A DNA stretch of 64,000 nt from Hypholoma sublateritium FD-334 SS-4 (lineage: Eukaryota; Basidiomycota; Agaricomycetes; Agaricales; Strophariaceae): NCBI GenBank assembly GCA_000827495.1, contig KN817585.1, positions 1 through 64,000 on the forward strand, written 5' to 3'. Below the pieces are notes generated by a model that searched no databases, was not told the DNA's origin, and saw only the letters and a program-made list of their open reading frames with translations. Within the stretch, counting starts at the first letter, position 1, and each line of letters begins with the position of its first letter. This document shows, piece by piece, positions 34,210 to 44,834 of the stretch. The position numbers were made by a program, and so were the translations under genes.

Positions 34210-35452
34210 ATTTTTGCAAGCTCAATACATTCACATAATGCTGAATAATCGAGTGCTTGACATAGTTAATCAAATAAGTCGGTCAGTATGGGCCGCCTCC
34301 CGGCGGAAATTTGTTCGCGCTGCGCATACATGAAACAGACCTTGACTGATTAGCCTACAACTAGCCTCTATGAAGAAAGTTCACACAGAATGCAGGGCGG
34401 CAGGTTAACCGCCAATACATTTCGCCACCACGACCTTCAAACATTCACTGATATATAACCGTATACTTACAGTCGTTTGCATAAATAATTGCCGTTCGAT
34501 TTTGTGAAAATCATGTTTGATCTGTTTGGCCCTGATTGAAACCATCGACGGCATCACTCTGCCGGGGACCCAACTTGGCCCCCTGTAATTTGACTAAAAA
34601 TTGCGATATCTCCCTTTTCTCAACATTTTAATTTTCCTGAGGGTATTTTGCGCCTCACAGTGCTGACCAGAAGGTTAACACTGAGAAGTGGCAGGATGCG
34701 CCGAAGTGGAAGGCCGAGCTCTGCCGCTAGGCACCATCACCTGTCAACGTTTTATCAGAAAACGCAACGGCAATTACTTATGCAAACGACTGTAGGCTTC
34801 ACCGTGTTCTTGACACCTGTTCACATCAATACTTAGAAATCAATTATTTAATGCCATAAATCGCCAAATCGAAACATTCAGGAATACGATCTGTCAAGTA
34901 TATGCCACTGCTGATTCACGAAAGATCGAGGTCGTTGTACTTAGGTGTTTCAGCTTGAACAATTTTGACGACGGCGACCCAAGTCCAGCCAAAGTCCAGC
35001 AAGCCGCTAGTACTAGCTACATTCAAGTTTGTGCAATTTTGCGACTTATTGGTGAACTTTTATCTATGTAGGGCATCATGCGCGGATGGGTATTAGATGC
35101 AATAGTGATGTGTGAGTATTGATAACAGGGTGGAAGGTGCATGCGATAATATATGGTTACGCAGCAGATGCTATGATATATAATGTATGTGATACAATGA
35201 AAGCGATGAAGCAAAAAAAAAACCAGATAGAAATGAGGTACAACAACAGTGCAAACAATGCCGCAGCGCACCTAGTTTTGGTGTAGTAACACAATAGCCC
35301 AATACAAGGCGACTGAACGCCCATAAGACAAGAAAAGAAAAGCGTAGGGTATAACAGAGCAGCAGGTAACGCAAAACAGATCAAACACACAGACAGTGAA
35401 AGCAATTTAGAGCACGAAGAAGGGTCATGTACGCCTGCGCTTTCCACTGTGC
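34210..35452. other. Intergenic region containing a small MITE
   Basis: Apart from the element at 34470-34792, no feature is recognised. The last 300 bp lie downstream of the minus-strand esterase gene. Confidence 0.5.
34470..34792. mobile_element. MITE with CAGTCG ends and TA flanks
   Basis: The left end CAGTCGTTTGCATAAATAAT matches the reverse complement of the right end (CAGTCGTTTGCATAAGTAAT), and similarity extends through TTGCCGTT to about 40 bp. TA flanks both ends (34468-34469 and 34793-34794). The CAGT start and TA duplication are typical of Tc1/mariner elements. At 323 bp it cannot encode a transposase. Confidence 0.75.
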
Positions 35453-37795
35453 TCAGCCGCGGTCAGCGCCTAGGGCGGGACCTCTGCTCAGTTCGACGCC
35501 GCACTTCTGCACGAGGTGCGCGCCCAACGGCTCCAGTACCTCTCGCCACATATGGCGCCGTCGCCGCCCCGCGAAGATCGCGTCCGAACGCTCCCCAGTC
35601 TCTCCCTCCGGCCCGAACACGAACACGCGGTCTTCGCGCCACGGCGCCTCTCCATGAGCGAACGCGAGCCAACGCTCTTGTAGCGCGTCACGCACGCGCG
35701 CGTACGTGTACACGTCGACGTTCGCGGTGAGCCACTCGTCGTCAGTGGATGGCGACGCCGTGCGCATGCCGTCATCGTCTTGCAGCGCCGCGCACTTCTC
35801 GATAATCGCAGTCGCCGTCATGTCGGACACCGCGCCGATGTGCGCGCCAAGCGCGACATCGACTGGCGGCGGCGTCGGAACAGTTCCGTTCAGCGACGTC
35901 ACGAGCGAGCCGTCCTCTTCCTCGTCGCTGAATGTGTCGGTGTCGAAGTCCGCACAAGCGAAGGCGCTCTCCGGTAGCGGTACTGTGTCGAAGAGGTACA
36001 TGATGTCCGCTGCGTGGTGCGGCACGCCGCGTGACGGACCCTCCTGGTCGAACACATATCGCCACACATTCCTGCCGCCGCGCTCCTTCCGCGCAGCCTC
36101 CGCAAAGCAATGCGTCGGCCATGCCACACGGCTGTCGCCCACGAGCTCTGTCACCCGGTCTATGATTTCCTCTGCTTGGGTCGATGATGATATGTCATAT
36201 GCCCGAAGGAGCCCGCTGGCCTTCGACAGGTTCTGGCAGATAGCCTTGAGGCGACGGACGACACTTGCAGCCGTCCACAACGAGATCTGGCGGGACCACA
36301 TCGTGCCGTCGGACGAGTTGTCGCCGATGATCAGCGGCTGGCGACTCGGGTCGGCGCACAGAATGGGGCGTGAGGGGTGATGAGGAGGGGGCCGCGCCGA
36401 CCTGCTGCGACTTTTGGCACCGACGTTGCGGCTGCGACTGATACTCCGGTTTGAAAGAGTCTGAATAAGTGGGGGACGGAGATGGGGCGATGCAGACAGG
36501 GGTGACGCAGCTGACCGCGACGGCCGCTCCACGATGGATTTATGATGCTGATGAGCGTGCTTTGCATGGCTATTCGCCGCTGCCTCGAAGTGGAAATACT
36601 TCTCCCAGCCGTCACTCAGGAATACACCGTCGTCCACGGCGCGCAGGTTCTGCCCCAGGCCGACGAGCTTCTCGACCTCTATCTCTCTGAATTTGTCGAT
36701 GGTCGTTATTTTCAGCGCCGACATCACGCGAGACAGTGTCCAAGTGGCGCTGCCTACGTCGGGGAGTATAGGCTCAAAGATAGCGCTCTGAATAACGGAG
36801 CGGTGGAAGAGCGGGGTTTGCTCCTCGTTGGCTCGCGAGAGTAGGTGCAGGACTATGTCTGCCGCCCCAGAGCCAGAGCCAAAAAGCGTGACATTGGCGG
36901 GGTCGCCGCCGAATTCCATGATGTAGCGACGGATCCATTCCATAGCCGACCGTTGGTCCCGAAGGCCTAAGGATGAAGCAGTTGAACAAAGGTCTAGACC
37001 TGAAGCCCGAACTCGGGGTAACGAACCGTAGTTGCCCGTGCCCTTCTCGCCAGCGGTTCTGTTGTCTTCACGGATCAGTGAATTTGTGGCAAAGCCCAAG
37101 AGGCCTAGCCGGAAACTGGAGCGGGCAATGTCAATGATGGTCCTGATGAGAAACATCGCTGGAAACTTACTTGAAGGTGACGACGATGACTGGTTTATTG
37201 CATTCGATGCTTTTGCGCACGAGCGCCCCGCCATCAAAATACCATTCTGAACCTGAGCCGCGGTCACCACCGCTAGATCAAGACAGCAACATTGAGGATG
37301 ACAATCATCAGTAAAGTACGACGACAATTACCCATGTATCCAGAGCATGACGGGCACCCGCGAGTTGGGGGTGAGGCCGCCGGGACAAGTGATATTGAGG
37401 TTGAGGCACTCAAATTCGTCCTGCTGCAGCTCTGTGCCCGCCGAGAGGTTGGGAGTTATACCGAAAAATGTTTCTTCCGATAGTTTTATGTTTCTTTTTT
37501 GCGGACATATAGGCCTGTATATCACATACACAGGTGAAAGTTAGCCAAGCATCACACGAGGCAGAGGCGCTGAGTCCTACCCATGCATTGTGGCAAAAGT
37601 GACGGACGGGTATTCGTTGAATACCTTAGACTGTCGAAATCTTGCAGGAAAAGCTGCATACTTGATACCGCGGTACTGGTGTATCGGTGCGGCAGGAGTG
37701 GACAGATGATGCTCTACACCGCAGAAGGTAGTGCCTAGCCCAAGGTGATGCAGCCGAACGAGGGATGCATTCGTCGTCGGTTCTGGTACAGGCAT
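35453..37795 (-). CDS. Type-B carboxylesterase/lipase-like protein with altered catalytic motif
   Basis: The fold is the alpha/beta hydrolase type of cholinesterases and fungal lipases. From the start at 37795 the exons carry IHQYRGIKYAAFPARF, LNLNITCPGG, VPVMLWIHG, WYFDGGALVRKS and FRLGLLGFATNSL. Next come LGLRDQRSAMEWIRRYIMEF and GGDPANVTLFGSGSGAADIV. In relatives this last block reads FGESAGA, with Ser as nucleophile; here the aligned position is Gly. The acid region is GDNSSDGTMW (Asp where Glu is usual), and the expected His is in GVPHHAADIMYLF. A Ser/Arg/Pro-rich insertion sits near 36370-36560, and the long C-terminus has an acidic SDEEEDGS patch. There is no clear signal peptide, so it may be intracellular and perhaps non-catalytic. 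Confidence 0.85.
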
Positions 37796-40306
37796 AGTGA
37801 AAGTTGAGTGTAAGGTGTGCTAGAAGGAGTGCGCCGTGGGTTGGCTTTCAAGTCCATAAGTGCGATCGATCGAATCCGTATACATTCCTGGAGAGGCCCT
37901 TCAAAAACTCCAATGGTCGTCCCAGATAGGAAGGTCCGCTAGAGTTCACGTGAGTCGGCATCGTCCGGAGGTGCTCTCGAATTTCCTAGACCCGAGCAGT
38001 TGGCGGCGAGTCGGCGACTTTCTGACATATTCTGACGCTCGCCTGACGTGTCATGGGGACCACGGTGAAGGCTGGAAAAACCCAGGAGTCCATAGAGTAT
38101 CGTTGGTAGTGGGGTCGTCGACGTAATCGCGCTGTTCGTCCTTGAACTACTTGCTGGTTCCGGACCGAAGACCTTCGAGATGTGTCTGGCCAGCAGAGGG
38201 CCCGCCCCGACTTGAAACCCCACTCTGAGTCATCTTCGCCGTCATATCGGCGCTACGTAGTTAGCTACCATAGTCCTGAGATATCCTGGTTAACAGAGGG
38301 TAACATCATGCTATCGTCCTGGTTGTATTTGAAAGACGTAAATTGATAGGGTTTTCCCTGACCTTGCAATATCCGTTAGTTGATTCTGAATAAAAAAGGG
38401 AATAACACACCTTGGATCTGGGCTCGGACATTTACGGAAAGAAGGATGGGTTGCGGTCCGCGGCTTGGCTCTGGTGTTTTGGGAAGGAAGGAGGCCATGC
38501 GCGACCAAAAATAGGGAAGCATATAGAATCTTGATATTTTAGTTTTCAGCTTGCCTGGCATCCGAGACTCGAGTTGGACAGCAATGTCACACTGCGTTGA
38601 AGTAGAACGGCACCAAGCCATAATCATTATCTGGGCAGATGAAAAGGCGAAATAAAAAAAGCGAGCGCCAGATGCGCGATCTGGCACGCCCATATAATAC
38701 TTGCCAGGCAAATCCGACTCCCCTCGTACTCGCCGTGGGACATAGGAAAAATCAAGGGCAAATTAAAGGAGCTGGCACGCAGCCCAGCCCACATCTCGCA
38801 TTTTGTACGACACGAACATGGGCGTTACAACGACAGACTCAGCGAAAAAGGGTCAATAATATCGTATGGTTGGAGAGGAAAGAAGGAAGTACTGAACTCT
38901 GCTTATCAAGTGACGTGAAAAGTGAACCCGTCAACGGTTTTGCACCCTACTCCGCTGTTCAGCGATATCGCAGATCAGTGCGTCGGACAACGAGTTTGCG
39001 CCCTCCACTGCGCAGCGATACTGCGATCGCGCTGATCAGCGCGGCGGATGGGCCAGTCGTGCATCGTCTGTATCGCCGCAACGATATCCACGCGCATTCC
39101 AACGTCATCCTGTCTCCAGTCGTCTGTGTTATCATTCTCTGGCGCAGGCGAATAGATGATCAACGGTCGCAGAAACCATGTTATGCAGTAAGCCCAAGCG
39201 AAGCGCGCATTGAAGAGAAAGCCGTCGAGAGTCAACACTAGACACGATGGGAGATAAGAAAGAACGCCCAAGGCGAACCATAGACAGTGGTTCGTGAATA
39301 TATGGGGCCAGGTCACATTTTCCAGAATAGAGTTCGTGCGACAAGTTGACGAATAGTATCGATGGGACCTGGGTAGAAAGCGTCGATAGCCGATTTGATA
39401 ACAGATAAGTCACATGCCTCAGCGATATTCACACTTGACGTGCTTAAGCGCTCACGTCAGTGCACAGTGCATACTGTGTCGTATAAAGATGCAAAGATGT
39501 GTTGTACATAGTCTTTTATGTGGATTATCAAGAATTTTCATAGTATAGAATTTTGCAAAAACAGTCATTGCTACCAAAAATTCTGGCGATGTTCGCGGCC
39601 AACTTATCCCCGGCAAGGGATGCATTATTGGTTGTGCAAAAAGTTGGCAAAAAGTAGTAGACGTAGTTATAGTTGAACATCATGCTTTTCATGTGGGCTT
39701 CCATACACTGACAGTTCCATGACCGATGTGGGCTGGACGAATTTGGTTTGGCCGAATATTCAAAATTTACCCACGCCACATCAGTAGCGGACGATCCAAA
39801 AATCTCCTCCATCCTGTATGAGTATTGTAAAGAAAGGACTATTGTAACACTTAAATGGTTCCAATGGTGCGAATGGGACTCAAAATCGACCCTTGAAATT
39901 TTCATTTAGCCTCGTTTGTCCAAAGTCAGCACAAAATCTTCTCAGACCTTCCCACACCGTATGGCTACTCACTCACAGGTATTCCATAGATCCTCCCAAA
40001 TAATCTGTAAAAATGGATCCTTTGATTCACGCCAGCACGCGCCGGCCACGCAGTCTACCTAAGTACTTTCTTAATCTAACTCGCCGCTTACACATGCCCC
40101 CCACGAGGCTGCCTCGCGGCCTCATCGATAACTAACAAACCATGAAATGCAACCAGCGACGACGTAAACATAGCACACCTCTCTCGCCTTGAAACCTCCA
40201 TTACGAACACCAGCAAGCCAACGCGCAAATCTGTAGGTCCACGCGCAGGATGCACCCTAATCGCATCACCTGACAAAGGCGAGTATGTTTAGATCCACAA
40301 AGCGCC
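37796..40306. other. Long intergenic region (2.5 kb), nothing firm
   Basis: A minus-strand frame at 38975-39316 contains two hydrophobic stretches (WFALGVLSYLPSCLVLTLDG; WAYCITWFLRPLIIYS) and could be part of a small membrane protein. Another at 39528-39905 is less convincing. Neither has a recognised family or confirmed splice partners. Confidence 0.35.
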
Positions 40307-41143
40307 ATGGAGCCTGAGGGAGTTAGGAATGGTACTACTGAGCCTCAAAATCAAATAGCGACGCACGATCAGGATAATCAGGATAAAATAACGGAAGAGT
40401 GTCTCCAGCCGGCCGATCCTTTCGCGAGCGAGCTGCCTTCGGTGCCCGAGATCCCAGCTGCAGAAGATGATAGTCTGCCCGGTACTTCACAGGTTGTCAG
40501 TCCAGGGGAGAGCGACCCTGACGTGACGACGACAACTGACGTCCCCGTGGACGCCACCAAGGTCACCGTCGACCCTTCGTCCGTCCCCGGCACGCCCGTG
40601 GCCCCGCGCCATGTGCGCAGGCTGACCTTGCGCAGCGTCGTCCCATACTTCGGACATACCGACCTCGACACCACAGCAGCAAGCCAGACAACACCGTCCT
40701 TTTCCACGCCACAACGCCTTTCGTACAGCCTGAGCTCGCCAACGACGCTGACGAACCCGCGCCCGGATGCGGCGCCACAACCACCGCCGCCCGACAGCCG
40801 CGCGGCGTTCGACGAGCACCAGCAATGGGCGAGCGAGCGACGTGAGCGCGAACTCGATCGACGTTCCCGAGAACTCGACCGGCGCGAGCGCGAATTCGAG
40901 AGGCGGGAGCGCGAGCTCGAAAGAAGGCAGCGCGAGTTCGAGCACGACAAGGCGCGCTGGGCGCTCGAGGTGCGCGCCGCGCCACGTTGGGCGGACGCGG
41001 TTGATGCGCTGCGTGCGCGGCTCGACGCTGACCTCGCGGCGGAGCGCCGGCGTGCGCTAGACCGCGAGGCAGCGCTGGAGATAAATGTGATGCCCGGTGA
41101 AAGTCAACTATATTTATGTCGCGGCTGGATGATGCCCAGCTAA
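40307..41143 (+). CDS. Coiled-coil protein of unknown function
   Basis: A single open frame of 278 residues starts with MEPEGVRNGTTEPQ. The first 180 residues are Thr/Pro/Ser-rich and probably disordered. Then comes a short repeated Arg/Glu helix in which units of the form RERE-LDRR / REREFERR recur from about residue 185 to 215, predicted to form a coiled coil. Translation ends LCRGWMMPS; a GT near the codons after INV could instead start an intron, so the last residues are uncertain. The GC-rich repeated codons produce long antisense frames that are shadows. It lies 343 bp upstream of the transposase gene on the same strand, and no link is shown. Confidence 0.6.
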   Translation: MEPEGVRNGTTEPQNQIATHDQDNQDKITEECLQPADPFASELPSVPEIPAAEDDSLPGTSQVVSPGESDPDVTTTTDVPVDATKVTVDPSSVPGTPVAPRHVRRLTLRSVVPYFGHTDLDTTAASQTTPSFSTPQRLSYSLSSPTTLTNPRPDAAPQPPPPDSRAAFDEHQQWASERRERELDRRSRELDRREREFERRERELERRQREFEHDKARWALEVRAAPRWADAVDALRARLDADLAAERRRALDREAALEINVMPGESQLYLCRGWMMPS

Positions 41144-41486
41144 TTATTTTGATGATTTCTCTCAATCACCACTGAATGCACTGTGTGAATGAGTGTTTTT
41201 GATTTTTACCGATTTGCACAGCCGCGTGTGCGGTTGTATTCACCCCAAAAAGGCAGTTAGCACTGTTGCACCTTGCTTGGTGTCGGCTCAGCACGGTTAC
41301 GCATCGTCAACGCACCATCGTGTGTATCGTGGAAATAGACACGAATCGATAGGGATATGGGATACTATGTTGCGCATGTGCGACTGTGATTAATTGGTAT
41401 GTATCAATCTCAGTAATCGACGAGCTTCATTAACCTCCATTCATTCTACAGCGATTCCGGAAGGATAGATACAAAGCCTCTTCAAA
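41144..41486. other. Spacer upstream of transposase gene
   Basis: No CACTA-type terminal inverted repeat was found by eye in this spacer that pairs with the DNA after 49783. Confidence 0.4.
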
Positions 41487-44400
41487 ATGCTTATCTGCCA
41501 CTGCACTCGAAAGTGTGGTGGTGTCCCCCATAAACTTTCCAAGCGGGTGTACGAACAACATGCCAAATTCAGGCAACAGGAGACCGAAATGCAGCCAGAA
41601 TCCAGGGGCGAGGGTACTAGTGCTCAGTCTAGCGCAGTAAGTTCTTATGCGCACTACTTCCTATGTCTGTTCCCTAAAACGCGTACCAACAGGTACAATT
41701 GACACCAGAGCCTGCTGCAAAATCACAACAGGTTGAGCCAGAGCTTGTAGACCTTTCCTTCACGCCAAACCTTGCGACAGTTACCTTCGAACAGAATCCT
41801 TCCGAGGTTATCACCGGCGCCGTCCCAACTACTAGTACTGCAGCTATTTCAGATCAGGCCCTCGGGATCGATGCTGCAGAGGACTCTGGTATATTTGAAG
41901 CTGCGGATCCTGGCTGCGTGGACGACGAAAGGGAGGGAGACGACGATAGTGGGACCTACGAAGAAGAACTCGAAGCCATATTCGAAGCAACACAGTTGAA
42001 TGATCTTCGTGTCGCCGTTCAATTCATTCAAGCTCTTCAGTCAGCGTCCCTTGACGATGAACACAATGCTATGGATTCGAAGTGGCTCCATCGACTCAGG
42101 AATCCCCCAACTACGAGCTTTCTCATCGACGACCATCCCGATTTCCGTCTCGGCCTGGACATGTTCGTTGTCAGCACGAAATCATCAACGGATACTTATA
42201 TTGCTATGCGCGAAGCAATTCTGCGGCGACACCCAGATGATCAAGTACCTTCATATGATCAAATGAAGCGGGCGATTACTGAAGTCACTGGCGTTTCCTC
42301 GGTTGTGCACCCAATGTGCCAAAATAGTTGCCTCGCGTTTACCGGACCTTTTTCCAATCTCGACACATGCCCGAAGTGCGGCGCGTCTAAGCTGTGTCCC
42401 CTCACGAAGAAGCCGCGTCAAGAGTTCCACACCATACTTCTTGGCCCGGTTTTACAGGCGCTATGGCGGGAACAGTCAAGTGCTCGCAAGTTTACATACC
42501 GTCAAAAGATTACAGATGCCATCATCAGTGAACTAGAGGAAAATAATGGAATCCTATCTTCTTACAACGACTTTTTCTACGGTAGCGACTACCTTGAAAA
42601 CGTCAAGAAGGGCGAAATCGGGAATGATGACATCGTATTAATGCTCTCCATCGACGGCGCCCAGCTCTACGCCCACAAGGCGTCCGATTGCTGGATATAT
42701 ATATGGGTAATCATGGATCTTTCCCCAGATGAGCGTTACAAGAAGAGACACGTTCTACCTGGTGGGTTTATCCCCGGCCCAAACAAACCAAAAAACATCG
42801 ATTCATTTCTTTTTCCAGGCCTACATCATCTATGTGCTCTACAACGGGAAGGCCTTCATATATGGGATGCTTCAAAAGATCGTCGTTTCGTTTCTAAACT
42901 GTTCCTTGGACTCAACACCGCAGACGGCCCCGGTATGGCCTACCTCAACGGCTTGGTAGGGCATCACGGAAAGTTCGGATGCCGGCTCTATTGCTCGGTA
43001 CCTGGCCGCCATAAACCTAATGCCCCTCATTACTATCCTGCACTTTTGAAACCTGATGACTACGTCATGCGCGGCTGTGATCATGGAGATCTTTCACATT
43101 TTGAATCCTCGTCTGTCTCGTCTGATTGGTACCTCCAGAATTTACGATTCCTCACGTCTTCCCCAAACGATACCCAATATAAGAAACGTCGTCTCGAAAC
43201 TGGAATTACGAAGCCCACAATTTTCCTAGGCGTTCCGAGCAACTGCATTCTCGGTATTCCTGGGTGCTTTGGCTCCGATATCATGCATCTTGGGTCCTTC
43301 AATCTCTCTGACTTGCTTATCTCATTGTGGCGCGGCCAGATTGATAACGAGAGAACAGATCCTATCACTGACTGGCCTTGGGCTGTTCTTCGGGGCAAGA
43401 CATGGGAAGATCATGGGAAGGCTGTTGCAGCAGCGACTCCCTATTTACCTGGTTCTTTCGATCGGCCGCCACGCAACATTGCTGAAAAAATCAATTCGGG
43501 CTACAAGGCATGGGAATGGTTGCTCTACCTCTATGGTTTAGCTCCCGCTCTCTTGTATGGTGTTCTGCCTCAGCCGTACTACTCGCATTTCTGCAAGCTG
43601 GTATGTGCCATGAGGATTATCCAACAGCACAACATCAAGACTACCGATTTGGTTCACGCGGAACACTTCCTCCGATCATTCGCCTATGAATTCGAAACAC
43701 TCTACTATCAGCGACGAGTCGAACGTCTACATTTCTGTCGACAAAGCATCCACGCTTTGCTTCATCTTGCTGCAGAGGTGGTCAGGATTGGACCACCGAT
43801 ATGTTCTTCTCAGTGGACCATGGAGCGTACGATAGGAAACCTTGGGGAAGAGCTTCGGCAGCCAGCAAATCCCTACGCAAATCTCTCGCAGCGAGGCTTA
43901 ATTAGATGTCAAATCAACGCTCTAATGGCCATGGTCCCTGATCTTCAACGTGCTCCTCCAGCTCTTCCTCACGGCGCAATCGACCTCGGCGGAGGCTTTG
44001 CTCTTCTTCGTGCTCAAGACCGATACGATCGAGCCATGAGGCCGTGTGAAGCTCGTGCTCTGGGTGTCTATATTGAGAAAACGAGCGGAACTATACTAGG
44101 GCCAGAGTTTTGTCCGAAGATAGCTCGTTGGGCACGTCTCCGTCTCCCGAGTGGTCAAGTCGCGAGGTCACGATGGAAGGAGACTAAAAAGCCACTAACT
44201 AAAGTTCGTACATCCAGAAATGTGAAGGTAAGTCGCACTCATATATTCACATTGTGTTCATTTATTCAATATGAACCATTGGCAGTTCATTTTTGACGGA
44301 ACACATCGTTTCGGCGAAGTCTATTTTTACTTTCGCTGTCGCAGCCAAGGAAAGGAGATGACTCTGGCGATCGTTTCCATTTATTCTGAGCCCAATCACC

Positions 44401-44621
44401 ATCTTCTCGTAGCTTCGCACGGGAGCTATGCATCTTGTCAGTATTTCGGAGACGAGAGCTTGGTTGCTGTTGACATTTCGTGCATTGAATCCGTGGTGGC
44501 GATGGTGCCACACAACCCACCCCATTCCGAAGATTCTGAACAGCATTTCTTCTTAGTTGAGAGACCGGGTCTAGACATCGTAAACTTGGGCAGAACGGTA
44601 GAATATTTGACTGAAATTTAA
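41487..44621 (+). CDS. Tnp2-like CACTA-superfamily transposase (domesticated or element-borne)
   Basis: Exons 41487-41636, 41693-44227 and 44286-44621 join in phase 0 and give 1006 residues with no stops. The N-terminus has a Cys-containing start (ICHCTRKCGG, KLSKRVYEQHAKFR) seen in related proteins, followed by an acidic region. The core matches the Tnp2 family of basidiomycetes: a Cys pair in LDTCPKCGASKLCPL, then SIDGAQLYAHKASDCWIYIW, RYKKRHVLPGGFIPGPNKPK, ADGPGMAYLNGLVGHHGKFG, GIPGCFGSDIMHLGS and INSGYKAWEWLLYLYG. RRVERLHFCRQSIHALLHL and QWTMERTIGNLGEE follow. Candidate acidic catalytic residues are Asp in SIDGAQ, Asp in GSDIMH and Glu in KAWEW. The intact frame suggests recent activity or selection. 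Confidence 0.85.
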
Positions 44622-44834
44622 ATAGTATTTCTTTGTGCTCGCAGCTCATGTCAACGAGTATATGCTTCAAATGAAATAAGTACAATGGCCTGGGGGGAAT
44701 GCTCGTATCAACAGGATATGATTGGGTCGATAATATTATTACGTAATTCATTTCTCCTTCTTTCAAACTTCCATTATCATATCCGCGGGGGGGGGGGCGT
44801 TCATTACGTCTTCCTTAATTCTGCGGCGTGCCCC

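Noticed and set aside
38639..39241. Plus-strand frame of 200 codons
   Set aside because: No domain, scattered rare codons and overlap with a more protein-like hydrophobic frame on the other strand.
40378..41165. Several long minus-strand frames opposite the 40307 gene
   Set aside because: Caused by repeated CGAGCGCGA-type codons of the coiled coil; Ser/Arg-only translations are artefacts.
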